Below, piece by piece: positions 1 through 10,117 of a stretch of DNA of 64,000 nucleotides. Below the pieces are notes generated by a model. The model saw only the letters and a program-made list of their open reading frames with translations. It made no database searches and was not told where the DNA came from. Within the stretch, counting starts at the first letter, position 1, and the number at the start of each line of letters is the position of its first letter. The DNA is from Bacteroidaceae bacterium. GTDB taxonomy: Bacteria > Bacteroidota > Bacteroidia > Bacteroidales > Bacteroidaceae. The stretch lies in the NCBI GenBank assembly GCA_017448965.1, contig JAFSKK010000061.1:62001-126000 (forward strand), written 5' to 3'. A program made the translations under genes and the position numbers.

Positions 1-3000
1 CTTCACCCGCCGCTCTTCATCGCTCACACCCAGCCACATCAAGAGCGACCTTGACCAACTCTCGAACCACTATGTGCGAGAGGTCTATGTACGAGAGGTC
101 TACCCCAACCGCGACACCAACACGGGCGAAAGCAACACGCTCAGCATCCTGAACCTTGCCTACTACCCCAGTGAACGCGGTCCTTACAACCTCGACACAG
201 ATGTGGACGCCAATGCGCATCTGAACAACCCTCAGAAGCGATGGGGCGGTATGATGAGGAAACTGGACACCAGCGACTTTGAGACCAGCAACGTGCAATA
301 TATCGAGTTCTGGATGCTCGACCCCTTCATCTATACGCAGGACGACCATCGTTACGGCGGAGACTTCTACATCAACTTGGGCGACATCAGCGAGGACGTG
401 CTCAAAGACGGCAAGAAAGCCTATGAGAGCGGTATGCCTGTCAACAGCGCTTCCACCTACACAGAGACCACTTGGGGACGTGTTCCAAGTGAGAAATCTG
501 TCATTTACTCCTTCTCTAACGAAAGCGGTGCCCGCCCACGCCAGGACATTGGTTTGAACGGTCTTGCCGATGCCGACGAACGTACCTACGGCATCTATTC
601 AGACTATCTGAATGCCATGCAAGGAAAAGTGAGTGCAGCAGCATACGACTCCATCTACAACGACCCTGCAGGCGACGACTACCACTACTTCCGCGGAAGT
701 GACTTCGATGCCCAACGCACATCCATTCTCGACCGTTACAAGTACATCAACTCACCAGAAGGCAACTCACCCAACACCAGCGAATCGAGAGAAAGTTACT
801 CCACTGCCTACAAAAGTTCTCCTGATGCCGAGGATGTCAACTCCGACTACACCATGAACGAATACGAGAACTTCTACGAGTACCACGTCAGCCTTCGTCC
901 TGAAGACATGCAGGTAGGACGTAACTTCATCGTTGACTCTCGTGAAACGTCTGTTGGTCTTCGCAATGGCAAGAAAGAGCATGCCACTTGGTATCTCTTC
1001 CGCATTCCTGTGGACGAGTATGAAGGCAAGGAGGGCAGCATCAACGACCTCAGCAGCATCCGCTTCATGCGTATGTACATGACGGGATTCCAAGAACCTA
1101 TCGTCGTGCGTTTGGCAAACCTCGACCTCGTGCGCGGCGAATGGCGCAACTACACCCAACCGCTCTATACTGGCACAAAGCCCAGCGTGAGCGGTAGCAT
1201 CGTGCCTTCAGCCGTCAACATCGAGGAGAACAACGACAAGACTCCTGTCAACTACGTCCTGCCTCCAGGCATCACCCGTGTGCTTGACCCATCCCAGCCC
1301 CAACTCTCGCAAGAGAACGAACAAGCGTTGGCACTCTCAGTAACGGATCTTGCCACAGGCGATGCACGTGCCGTTTACAAAACCATGAACATGGACTTCC
1401 GCAACTACAAGCACTTGCAGATGTTCATTCACGCCAACGCCTTGGAGGGTGACACCGAACTGCAAGACAACCAAATGAGTGTGTTCATGCGACTGGGTAG
1501 CGACTACAAGAACAACTATTATGAATACGAAATCCCTCTGAAGCTCACCCCCGCAGGCCACTACGACACCTACACCGCCCAAGGCTGCAAGGCCGTTTGG
1601 CCAGAGGAGAACTTTCTCGACATCGATTTCAGCGTCTTCACCAACCTGAAACATGAGCGTAACAAGGCGAAAGCCACAGGCGAAGCAAGTTACACACAAC
1701 TGTATTACGCATACGATGACAACAAACCTAACAACAAAGTGAGCATCATCGGCAACCCCTCGCTCGGTGAGGTGAAAACCATGATGATTGGTGTGCGCAA
1801 CAACGGACGCCGCACAGGTAGCGTGGAAGTGTGGGTGAACGAACTCCGCATGCAAGACTACAGCGACGAAGGTGGTTGGGCTGCTCAAGGCAATCTGAAT
1901 GTGCAACTCTCCGATCTCGGTTCCGTCAATGTAACTGGACATGTCGAGACCGCAGGTTTCGGCGGGTTGGAGGAGCATGTGAACGAGCGCCGCAAAGATA
2001 ACCTCTACGAATGGAGCATCACCACACAACTTGAACTTGGGAAGTTCTTCCCCGAGAAGTGGAAGATGACCCTTCCCCTCTATTATTCCTACTCATGGCA
2101 GAAATTATCGCCCAAGTACAACCCGTTCGACAGCGACATGTTGCTCAAGGATGCCCTGAACGAATGTGCCACAAAATCCGAGCGCGACTCGCTGAGCAGT
2201 CTGACGGAGAGTATCGTGAAGAACAAAAACTTCTCATTAGCCAACTGGCATTCGGGTGTACAAAGCCGTAAGCCTATGCCTTTCGACCCAGCCAACTTCT
2301 CCTTCAGTTACAGTTACAGCCAGCGATACAAAACCGGTGAAACCACAGTCTATGAAAACGAGGAGAACTGGAAACTCAACATGGCCTACAATTACTCGCC
2401 CAAGTACAAGGCCTGGGAGCCCTTCAAGAAACTAAAGGGCAAATCCAAGTGGCTTGACATCCTCAAGGCACAGAACCTGCAATGGCTGCCACAGAGCATC
2501 TCGTTCAACACAGACCTCACACGCAATTATTATGAGTTCCAAGAACGCGACATCGACGCAGGCACTCAACTGCCTGTGGTCTTCTCCGACCAGATTCTTT
2601 GGAACCGCGACTTGACCGTCAAGTGGGACATCTTCAAAGCCCTCAAGATGTCGTGGACTTCTTCCACCCACGCTGAGATAGAAGAGCCTTACACCGTGGT
2701 GAACAAAAACCTCTACCCCGACGAGTATTCCGCATGGAAAGACTCTGTGCTCCGCAGTCTCCGTTCCTTCGGACGTCCCCTCACTTACCGCAGCACCTTC
2801 ACAGGTTCCTATCAAGTGCCATTCAACAAGATTCCCCTCTTCGACTGGGTGACTGCCGATGGCTCTTATAACGCCAACTACAACTGGACACGTGGCACCG
2901 AACTCGAAGACGGCACCTCGCTGGGACACACCATCAGCACCCAACGCACCATCAACATCAACGGTCGCCTCAACTTCGAGTCACTCTACAAGAAATGGAA

Positions 3001-4924
3001 ATTCCTGGCTGACACCGAAAAACGCTTCTCGGCAAGCGGCAGCAACAATAGTCTGGGTAGTCGCCCGACCGGGAGCACCACCCAAAAGAAAAACCAAAAC
3101 AACGCCAAAACAAAAGACGGGAAAGACAACAAAGACGGCAAGAAAGAAGATGGCAACAAGACTGCCAGCACCACCAAAACCAAAGGGTTCACCAAAGAGG
3201 TGACACTCAACGACTCCACCAACGTGGAAGTGAAGCATGGGCAGAACTCCAAACGTCTTTCTGTACGCGCCACCACGGAGAAGGGAAGAACATACAAACT
3301 GAAATACAAGAAGATGGATGCAAACACCATCTTGGTGAAGAGTCATGACACCATCCCTGTGAAGATTCATGTGGTGGCCAAGAAACCCCTTGATGACCTC
3401 ACATGGTACAAGACCGCTCAGGTCTTCGCACGCGGTCTCATGTCTGTACGCAACATCAGCCTCTCCTACCGTAACACCTATGCCCTCACCTTGCCTGGTT
3501 TCCGCACTGAGGTCGGTGATGCCTTTGGTCAGAAGCGTCAGAACGGCATGCTCTCCCCAGGATTGGGATTTGCCTTCGGTGCTGTCGATGATGGCTACAT
3601 CAATCAGGCTGCCCGCAATGGATGGCTCATGCAAAACGACCCCAATATCACCACTCCTGCCACCACTGCTGCGATGGAGGACATCCAACTGAAGGCCACG
3701 CTCGAACCTTTCAAGGACTTCAAGATAGATCTGAATGCGAGCCGCACCGTCAACAAGACCAAGAGCATACAGTTCATGTATGAAGGTATGCCACGCACCC
3801 AAAGCGGTAGTTTCTCCATGACTGTCATCTCCATCGGGTCAGCCTTCGAGTCGGGTGGCAACATCAACAACAACTACCATTCCAAGCATTTCGACAAATT
3901 CTTGGCCAACCTGCCCGTCATCCAAAATCGCCTTGAGCAGAAATATGCTAATGCCACCTATCCTGCATCTGCTGGCACAGAATGGGCCGGCAAGGCTTAC
4001 GACCCTCAAAACGGAGGTGTCCAACTCTATTCTGCCGATGTGATGGTGCCCGCATTCCTTTCCACCTACTGCGGCAAGAACGCCCTCTCCACACCACTCG
4101 ACATCTTCCCCACCCTGGCTCGCCTCATGCCTAACTGGAGCATCAAATACAGTGGTCTGATTAGACTCTCCCCATGGCTTGCCGACCACTTCAAGAGCTT
4201 CAACATCAACCACGGCTACAAGAGCGTCTATGCTGTCGGTGCCTACAACTCCTACTCCAACTTCATGGAATATATGGACGGTTGGGGATTCATCAAGGAT
4301 GTCACGACAGGTAACCCTGTCCCCAGCTCCATGTACAACGTTTCTACGGTCAGCATCAACGAGAGTTTCTCTCCGCTCATTGGAGTGGACATGACCTTCA
4401 ACAGCGGCATGACGGCAAAACTCGAATACCGCAAGACGCGCACCCTCAACCTGTCTATGACCTCAGTGGTTTTGACCGAGAATTTCTCCAACGACATCGT
4501 GATCGGCATGGGTTACAAATTCAAGGATCTCAACCTCTTTGGAGCCAAATCCATTCAGTCCAATGAGGGTCGCAAGTCCCGTAAGTCAAAAGGAAAGGGC
4601 AAGAATGACAACAACGACAAAAACAGCAATAGCCGAAGCAGTGCCCGTACACGAGGTGTGAGTCACGACCTCAACCTCCGTGCCGACTTCTCTTACCGTC
4701 TGCAGAATGCCCTCAACCGCAACATCCAGACTTCTGTCACTACTGCTACAGGTGGTGCGACTGCCTATAAAATGGCCATCTCTGCCGACTATACCTTCAG
4801 CCGTCTGCTCACGCTCTCCGGCTTCCTCGACTGGCAGCGAAATGTCCCCCTTGTCTCCCAATCTTCCTACCCCACCACCACCGCCGACTTCGGTGTCAGC
4901 ATGAAGTTCTCCCTGACCAGATAA
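1..4924 (+). CDS. sprA: SprA (SovA) T9SS outer-membrane translocon, 3' part
   Basis: The frame is open from base 2 to the stop at 4924, so the 5' end is off the window; about 1640 C-terminal residues are seen. The opening segment (FTRRSSSLTPSHIKSDLDQL, then NHYVRE) and the long beta-rich sequence with many aromatic and Asn/Tyr positions fit SprA, the giant outer-membrane barrel through which type IX secretion cargo leaves the cell. A low-complexity Lys/Asn/Gly insert lies near residues 1025-1065 and a second one near 1510-1540; both look like loops. The last residues (FGVSMKFSLTR) resemble a closing beta-strand. Family membership is recognised from overall sequence; barrel topology is inferred. 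Exported proteins with T9SS-like tails follow downstream. Confidence 0.88.
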   Translation, partial: FTRRSSSLTPSHIKSDLDQLSNHYVREVYVREVYPNRDTNTGESNTLSILNLAYYPSERGPYNLDTDVDANAHLNNPQKRWGGMMRKLDTSDFETSNVQYIEFWMLDPFIYTQDDHRYGGDFYINLGDISEDVLKDGKKAYESGMPVNSASTYTETTWGRVPSEKSVIYSFSNESGARPRQDIGLNGLADADERTYGIYSDYLNAMQGKVSAAAYDSIYNDPAGDDYHYFRGSDFDAQRTSILDRYKYINSPEGNSPNTSESRESYSTAYKSSPDAEDVNSDYTMNEYENFYEYHVSLRPEDMQVGRNFIVDSRETSVGLRNGKKEHATWYLFRIPVDEYEGKEGSINDLSSIRFMRMYMTGFQEPIVVRLANLDLVRGEWRNYTQPLYTGTKPSVSGSIVPSAVNIEENNDKTPVNYVLPPGITRVLDPSQPQLSQENEQALALSVTDLATGDARAVYKTMNMDFRNYKHLQMFIHANALEGDTELQDNQMSVFMRLGSDYKNNYYEYEIPLKLTPAGHYDTYTAQGCKAVWPEENFLDIDFSVFTNLKHERNKAKATGEASYTQLYYAYDDNKPNNKVSIIGNPSLGEVKTMMIGVRNNGRRTGSVEVWVNELRMQDYSDEGGWAAQGNLNVQLSDLGSVNVTGHVETAGFGGLEEHVNERRKDNLYEWSITTQLELGKFFPEKWKMTLPLYYSYSWQKLSPKYNPFDSDMLLKDALNECATKSERDSLSSLTESIVKNKNFSLANWHSGVQSRKPMPFDPANFSFSYSYSQRYKTGETTVYENEENWKLNMAYNYSPKYKAWEPFKKLKGKSKWLDILKAQNLQWLPQSISFNTDLTRNYYEFQERDIDAGTQLPVVFSDQILWNRDLTVKWDIFKALKMSWTSSTHAEIEEPYTVVNKNLYPDEYSAWKDSVLRSLRSFGRPLTYRSTFTGSYQVPFNKIPLFDWVTADGSYNANYNWTRGTELEDGTSLGHTISTQRTININGRLNFESLYKKWKFLADTEKRFSASGSNNSLGSRPTGSTTQKKNQNNAKTKDGKDNKDGKKEDGNKTASTTKTKGFTKEVTLNDSTNVEVKHGQNSKRLSVRATTEKGRTYKLKYKKMDANTILVKSHDTIPVKIHVVAKKPLDDLTWYKTAQVFARGLMSVRNISLSYRNTYALTLPGFRTEVGDAFGQKRQNGMLSPGLGFAFGAVDDGYINQAARNGWLMQNDPNITTPATTAAMEDIQLKATLEPFKDFKIDLNASRTVNKTKSIQFMYEGMPRTQSGSFSMTVISIGSAFESGGNINNNYHSKHFDKFLANLPVIQNRLEQKYANATYPASAGTEWAGKAYDPQNGGVQLYSADVMVPAFLSTYCGKNALSTPLDIFPTLARLMPNWSIKYSGLIRLSPWLADHFKSFNINHGYKSVYAVGAYNSYSNFMEYMDGWGFIKDVTTGNPVPSSMYNVSTVSINESFSPLIGVDMTFNSGMTAKLEYRKTRTLNLSMTSVVLTENFSNDIVIGMGYKFKDLNLFGAKSIQSNEGRKSRKSKGKGKNDNNDKNSNSRSSARTRGVSHDLNLRADFSYRLQNALNRNIQTSVTTATGGATAYKMAISADYTFSRLLTLSGFLDWQRNVPLVSQSSYPTTTADFGVSMKFSLTR

Positions 4925-5047
4925 AAGTCCTTCCATATCCCCACAAATCAGAATGGACTTGTCATTTTTCTGTCGTTATTTCCGTCCCTGTAACATTTCC
5001 GCAAACAACAGAAACATAAGAAAAGGTGAGGAAGGAAAGTTTTAGTG

Positions 5048-5055
5048 TAAATTTG
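5048..5055 (+). promoter_or_regulatory. Probable -7 element of the GH98 gene
   Basis: TAAATTTG matches the Bacteroidetes -7 consensus TAnnTTTG and lies 29 bp before the ATG at 5084. No convincing -33 TTG was seen. The rest of the 159-bp gap after sprA shows nothing else. Confidence 0.45.
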
Positions 5056-5083
5056 CAACAGAATTTGCAAAATCATCGCTTTT

Positions 5084-8000
5084 ATGAAAAATCTCTTTAC
5101 CAAACTGATGCTTGCCATGCTGCTGTTGGTGGCTGTGCAGGCCGTGAAGGCGCAAGAACGCCGTCCCATCGACTCACAGCACCCATTGTGGATGATACAC
5201 ATCGACGTGTGGAACAGTGCTGACCCTCAGAAAATCATCGACATGGTTCCTAAAGAAATCAGGCCGTATGTGTGTATGAACCTCTCACTATCGTGCCAAT
5301 ACGATAAAAATCTGGACATGTACCGCATGCCGCGTTGTGCTGTACGCACCTACAAATCATGGGCATCTGTATGTCAGGCAAACGGCATGTGGTTTTGCTG
5401 CCAACCTGCCAGTGGTGGTCACACCCACATTCAAGACGATGACCTCGAAACATTCGAGTATTTCTTCAAGACATATCCCAACTTCCTCGGCTGGAACTAT
5501 GCAGAACAGTTCTGGGGCTTCGACGAGGCTGGTGATGAAAGCTCCAGCACCCAAGCCTCCCGTATCGCCCTGTTCGCCAAGTTGGTGGAAATGTCACATC
5601 AATATGGTGGCTTCTTGACTGTTTCCTTCTGTGGAAGTGTCTATTCTCACCCACTGAACCCGATTGGCATGCTGAAGCGCAACAGCAACCTTCTCAATGC
5701 CTGCAAGAAGTATCCAGAGGCGATACTGTGGCTTTACAAGTACACACATCCCGTTTGTTTCTACAACAACGAGAGTGTCTGCTTCGGTCCTTTCATCTCA
5801 GGATTGGCAAAGAACTATGGTGTACGTTACGACAACTGCGGATGGAACGATGGTCTCAACTCCATTTTTGGTGAGAATCACGGGAAGACATATCCTGGTG
5901 CAGCAGGCATCGGCACAGTGATGGAACAGACATGCGTGAATGGCGGTTCTGTATGGGATGGTCCTGAGCTCATTTGGAGTGGAGAGTGCTTCAGAAACAC
6001 CAACAACACGACCGATAATAGTGGCTATACCAGTCGCAACTGGGAAACGTTCCCCAACTTCAAAGGCATCTGGACTGATATGTTCCGCAAGATTATCGAT
6101 GGAACCATGTACATTCCTTCCCGCGAAGAGGTGATCAACAAGACAAAGATTGTAGTCATCAACGACATCACATCAGGTACCGACGAGAACAAATACGCCA
6201 CCTGGGGAGACCTTTACGATGGGCTGTACAAACAAACAGACCCATTCAACTACTCCAAGGACGGCAGATATGGCACTGGACAATGGCAGAACAACCTTTG
6301 CTATCTCAAGAAGACGGGCCGTTATGGTGCCATTCCGATGGTCACTGGACTTTATGACGATTTGGCAAAAAGCATCCCTTTACAGGTGAAGAAGAGCGCC
6401 TATACAACACGTTGGAGCACCCAGACAAAGAAAGTGAACGACTTTAACAACCGATATCCAGAAGTGAGTACAGGTGACCTCTATGTGAATCGCTACAAGA
6501 ACCAGCTGATCACTTATACACCTTACACCTATCTGAACAAGAACAAGACGGCTTCTGCCACCATCCCATTGCAGTACAACACCTGCGAGAGCCTTCAACT
6601 GAAATGGGGCAAACTCTCTGGCGGTGTCATCCGTGAGTATGCCGACCACATCGACTTCTACCTGAACAACTACCGCAGCGACACCATCACCGCCCAAATC
6701 GATGAGATAACCGTGACAGGTGTGACGGCTGAGCCTGAAGAACCTTCTTACAAACTGACAAGACACACCACTGGTGCTACGGGCCAAACAGCCAGCATCA
6801 CATCAGCCGTCTACGATGCCGAGAAAAAGACCTACACCGTCACTGTAAAACACATGGGTCCATTGGATTTGACCATCAACTGCTCGGGTGATGCCACTGA
6901 ACGCAACACAGACATACTTCCAGCAGAGACCTTGGACACACCCAAACAACCCGAAGAGTTTGCTGGTCCTATCATTATCGAAGCAGAGAACATGGACTAC
7001 AAGAGTGTGAAGAGTGTTGCACTGACCCATTCAGGATGGTGTGCGCCTGATGTATCAGAATTTGCAGGCATGGGCTACGTTGACATGGGCACCAGCGCCA
7101 CCGCTTCTTTGCGTCATCAACTTAACCTGAAAAATGGCGGTGACTATGATATCTATGTACGCTACTGCAACAACTCCAAGACTGGCAACATCAAACTGAC
7201 GGTGAATAATAAGGCACAAAGCGTGAATTGTCAGCTGGCGCCACTCAACGACTGGCACAAGGTAAAGATCACGGCCACACTGAAAGCGGGTAAAAACACA
7301 CTCGTCCTCACCAATTTTAGCGGTAGCGGCATGTATATCGACCAAATCATCTATTCACCTGTTGACACTCCTGCCGAAAAGTTCCTCGTGACCGTCCGCA
7401 ATGCCTCCGAGGGCAAGGTGGAAGCAGACGTGACAGAAGCAGAAGAGGGCAAGACCGTCACGCTGACCGTCACCCCTGAGGCTGGCTATAAGTTGGCACA
7501 ACTCCGTGTGGTCAACTCCGTATATTACACGATGGCAAAGACCATTGCCATTGATGAAGAAAACAGCAACAGCGTCACTTTCACGATGCCTGATGACAAC
7601 GTGACCATTGTGCCCGTGTTCAAGGAGGCATCGGCTATCTACAAACTGGACTTCACGAGTGTGGCAAACGGCACAATGCCTCCCGGTTGGCGCTGTGTTC
7701 AGGAAAACAACGAAGTGCATGAGTACGCAGGCTCTTGGAGCCAGGGAGCACGTGTGATGCAGGGCTTCAACGGCTATCAAGGCAAGGCTATCTATTGGCG
7801 CGAAGACAGGGCTGAATACGGACGTCAAAGTGCCTACCCACTGACCCTCGAGAAAGGCGAGTATAAACTGACTTTCGCGATGGCAGCATGGAAGGGCTCT
7901 CCGAAGTATAAGGTGGAAATCCTCGACAAGAACACGAGCAATGTGATTGCCGCCTCCAGCACCTACACATCCTCTCCGAATGCGAACGGAAACAACACAG

Positions 8001-8299
8001 CCTCTGTTTCTTCTGCCAAGAAGTACGAACTGCCGTTCACTATTGAGAATGCAGGTAACTACGTCATCCGATTCAGCAACATGAGCAACAGCAGCGGCTT
8101 TGATGAATATCTGCTTTTGGAATGTCGCATCAACAGCGTGGAGGCTCCTACAGACATCGAGTTGGTGGAGGATTTCTCCAACGAGTCACAACCCATCGGC
8201 ATCTACAACACTTCTGGTGTTATGATGAGAGGAATGCGGAAGGGAGTGAATATCATTCGAACGAAGGATGGAAAGACCAAGAAAGTGTATGTGAAGTAA
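5084..8299 (+). CDS. Secreted GH98-family glycoside hydrolase with CBM and sorting tail
   Basis: 1071 aa. Residues 1-24 are a signal peptide (LMLAMLLLVAVQAVKA). Residues about 28-330 match the GH98 catalytic domain style: HPLWMIHIDVWN, CMNLSLSCQYDK, the acidic FLGWNYAEQFWGFDE segment, and DNCGWND. Known GH98 enzymes are endo-beta-galactosidases acting on blood-group or mucin-type glycans, and some are xylanases; the substrate here cannot be read. A GH98 C-terminal-type region follows to about 540. A carbohydrate-binding CBM35/CBM6-like beta-sandwich begins near 626 (IIIEAENMDYKS) and ends near 765. A bacterial repeat domain (TVTLTVTPEAGYKL) covers about 765-850, and another beta-sandwich about 850-1030. 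The C-terminus (PIGIYNTSGVMMRGMRKGVN...KKVYVK) is a T9SS type-A-like tail. It lies directly downstream of sprA and ends in a strong terminator. Confidence 0.8.
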   Translation: MKNLFTKLMLAMLLLVAVQAVKAQERRPIDSQHPLWMIHIDVWNSADPQKIIDMVPKEIRPYVCMNLSLSCQYDKNLDMYRMPRCAVRTYKSWASVCQANGMWFCCQPASGGHTHIQDDDLETFEYFFKTYPNFLGWNYAEQFWGFDEAGDESSSTQASRIALFAKLVEMSHQYGGFLTVSFCGSVYSHPLNPIGMLKRNSNLLNACKKYPEAILWLYKYTHPVCFYNNESVCFGPFISGLAKNYGVRYDNCGWNDGLNSIFGENHGKTYPGAAGIGTVMEQTCVNGGSVWDGPELIWSGECFRNTNNTTDNSGYTSRNWETFPNFKGIWTDMFRKIIDGTMYIPSREEVINKTKIVVINDITSGTDENKYATWGDLYDGLYKQTDPFNYSKDGRYGTGQWQNNLCYLKKTGRYGAIPMVTGLYDDLAKSIPLQVKKSAYTTRWSTQTKKVNDFNNRYPEVSTGDLYVNRYKNQLITYTPYTYLNKNKTASATIPLQYNTCESLQLKWGKLSGGVIREYADHIDFYLNNYRSDTITAQIDEITVTGVTAEPEEPSYKLTRHTTGATGQTASITSAVYDAEKKTYTVTVKHMGPLDLTINCSGDATERNTDILPAETLDTPKQPEEFAGPIIIEAENMDYKSVKSVALTHSGWCAPDVSEFAGMGYVDMGTSATASLRHQLNLKNGGDYDIYVRYCNNSKTGNIKLTVNNKAQSVNCQLAPLNDWHKVKITATLKAGKNTLVLTNFSGSGMYIDQIIYSPVDTPAEKFLVTVRNASEGKVEADVTEAEEGKTVTLTVTPEAGYKLAQLRVVNSVYYTMAKTIAIDEENSNSVTFTMPDDNVTIVPVFKEASAIYKLDFTSVANGTMPPGWRCVQENNEVHEYAGSWSQGARVMQGFNGYQGKAIYWREDRAEYGRQSAYPLTLEKGEYKLTFAMAAWKGSPKYKVEILDKNTSNVIAASSTYTSSPNANGNNTASVSSAKKYELPFTIENAGNYVIRFSNMSNSSGFDEYLLLECRINSVEAPTDIELVEDFSNESQPIGIYNTSGVMMRGMRKGVNIIRTKDGKTKKVYVK

Positions 8300-8317
8300 A
8301 GCACGAACCCTCAACAG

Positions 8318-8359
8318 CAGGCGGGGTGGAGAGTTGCAACTCTCCGCCCCGCCTGTTTT
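8318..8359. terminator. Bidirectional terminator between GH98 and transporter genes
   Basis: Long GC-rich hairpin (AGGCGGGGTGGAGAGTT paired with AACTCTCCGCCCCGCCT) followed by TGTTTTAG on the plus strand. It sits between two convergent genes and could serve both. Confidence 0.8.
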
Positions 8360-8378
8360 AGTTCTTATAAAAGCCTGT

Positions 8379-9755
8379 TTATTTCATAAAGTTGAACACT
8401 CCCAACTGGTCGAGGAATACAAGTCCGATGGCAAGTGGAGCGATGTAACGGAGGGAGAAGATGAGCAGTTTGAAGTAAGGAGTCTTCAGGTCGCCGCCGT
8501 TACTGATTTCGTCGCGATAGAGTTGTCGGTCAAGCACCCATCCAGCAAAGATACTGATGAGCATACCACCCAGAGGCAGCAGCACCATACCTGAAAAGTC
8601 ATCAAACAGAGAGAAAATGTTGCGGTCGAACAACTGAATGCCGCTCAAAGGACCGAAAGAGAGGGAACAAAGTGTGCCCAACACCAAGATGGTCAGCGTC
8701 ACCAAAGATGCTCCTTTCTTGCGCGACATTTTGAACTCCTCAGTCACATAGGCTGTCGCCACCTCATGCAAGGAAATGGCGCTGGTGAGTGCTGCCACGA
8801 AGAGCAGGAAATAGAACAACGTGGAGAACACAACTGCCAGCAAGGTGCCGTCGCCAAACGCCTGTTGAAACACGTTGGGCAGAGAAATGAACGTAAGGCT
8901 GGCACCCACACCCACCTCGTTGGGGTTCATGCCGATGTTGAACACCGATGGGAAGATGATGAATCCTGCCATGATGGCGATGACGGTGTCGATGATGCTC
9001 ACATTCACTGCCGATTTCGCCAGAGGGGTCTTCTTGTCGAAATAACTGGCGTAGGTACAAAGGCACCCCATGCCGAGACTCAACGAGAAGAACGCCTGTC
9101 CCATCGCCTGCAGAATGACCGTGCTGTCCACTTTGCTCCAGTCGGGTTTCAGCAGAAACTCCACACCCTTCGACGCACCAGGCAGGCAAATGGAACAAAC
9201 CGTCAGCACCGCCGTAATGACAAACAAGGTGGGCATCATCACTTTGGCCGATTTCTCTATGCCCGATTTCACGCCACGAGTGATGACAAAGTGAATGATA
9301 GCGATAAAGAAGAAGAGCCAGAGCGTAGGCATCCAAGGGTTAGCCACAAAGGAGTTGAAGATGTTCTCGTACTGCGATGCAGGCGCATCATAGAAAGCGT
9401 TGATGGCCGAGAGAAGGGTGTAATGCATTGTCCATGCACCCACCACGCTGTAGTAGCACAGGATGAACCAACCCGTGAAGACACCCAGTCGCCCCACCCA
9501 TTTCCAGGGCGAGCCTTCTGAGAGGATGCGGTACGCCCCAGCCGTGTTGGCATGAGTGTAGCGTCCGATGAGGAACTCGCTGATCATAATGGGCAATCCC
9601 AAGACGAGGATGCAAATCACATAGACGATGATGAACGCAGCACCACCGTTCTGTCCTGTTTCGATGGGAAAGCGCCACACATTGCCAAGCCCTACAGCAG
9701 AACCTGCCGCCGCAAGGATGGCTCCTATTTTCGAACCGAAATTTTCTCGTTCCAT
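8379..9755 (-). CDS. Sodium-dependent transporter, NSS (SNF) family
   Basis: 458 aa, an inner-membrane protein with about 11-12 hydrophobic helices. The N-terminus carries the NSS hallmark KIGAILAAAGSAVGLGNVWRFP, which in this family forms part of TM1 and the Na+/substrate site. LGLPIMISEFLIGR follows in TM2. The family couples import of amino acids or related amines to sodium; the substrate is not readable here. The start overlaps the end of the VanZ-like gene by 31 bp. It is the last gene of the leftward cluster prfB-CYTH-vanZ-transporter, so co-transcription is likely. The bidirectional hairpin at 8318-8359 would end the message. Confidence 0.88.
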   Translation of the reverse strand: MERENFGSKIGAILAAAGSAVGLGNVWRFPIETGQNGGAAFIIVYVICILVLGLPIMISEFLIGRYTHANTAGAYRILSEGSPWKWVGRLGVFTGWFILCYYSVVGAWTMHYTLLSAINAFYDAPASQYENIFNSFVANPWMPTLWLFFFIAIIHFVITRGVKSGIEKSAKVMMPTLFVITAVLTVCSICLPGASKGVEFLLKPDWSKVDSTVILQAMGQAFFSLSLGMGCLCTYASYFDKKTPLAKSAVNVSIIDTVIAIMAGFIIFPSVFNIGMNPNEVGVGASLTFISLPNVFQQAFGDGTLLAVVFSTLFYFLLFVAALTSAISLHEVATAYVTEEFKMSRKKGASLVTLTILVLGTLCSLSFGPLSGIQLFDRNIFSLFDDFSGMVLLPLGGMLISIFAGWVLDRQLYRDEISNGGDLKTPYFKLLIFSLRYIAPLAIGLVFLDQLGVFNFMK

Positions 9756-10117
9756 AACTTATTAAGATATATGCACAGCAGGACGCTAACGGCCGCGCCG
9801 ATTGCATCCGCCTCGAAATCAAGCCATTCACCAGAGCGGCAGGTGGTCAGGTAGGCTTGCACCAACTCCATCACGCCACCCAGGGCTATCGAATAGAGCA
9901 ACATGATACCGCGAGCCTTCCACGAGAACGTCCGTTTGTTTCTCACCACATGATCTATCCACATGACAAACACCAGGCCGCCATACATGACCATGTGCAC
10001 CCACTTGTCCATCAGGGGCACATCGCCCAATGGCGGATGCTCGGGGATGGGGATGGTGCTCAGCGTGACGATGAAGGCCGTCACCAGCGTGGTGAACAGA
10101 TATTCTTTCAATTTCAT
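9725..10117 (-). CDS. VanZ-like membrane protein
   Basis: 130 aa with four hydrophobic segments. The pattern DKWVHMVMYGGLVFVMW, then LGGVMELVQAYL, then EWLDFEADAIGAAVSV is the VanZ-like family pattern: a conserved DK..H after TM1, E/Q in TM3 and D..AN/D..G before TM4. VanZ itself gives low-level teicoplanin resistance, but most homologues have no known role and no resistance is inferred. The ATG overlaps the stop of the CYTH gene by 4 bp and the 3' end overlaps the transporter start, indicating an operon. Confidence 0.75.
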   Translation of the reverse strand: MKLKEYLFTTLVTAFIVTLSTIPIPEHPPLGDVPLMDKWVHMVMYGGLVFVMWIDHVVRNKRTFSWKARGIMLLYSIALGGVMELVQAYLTTCRSGEWLDFEADAIGAAVSVLLCIYLNKLWNEKISVRK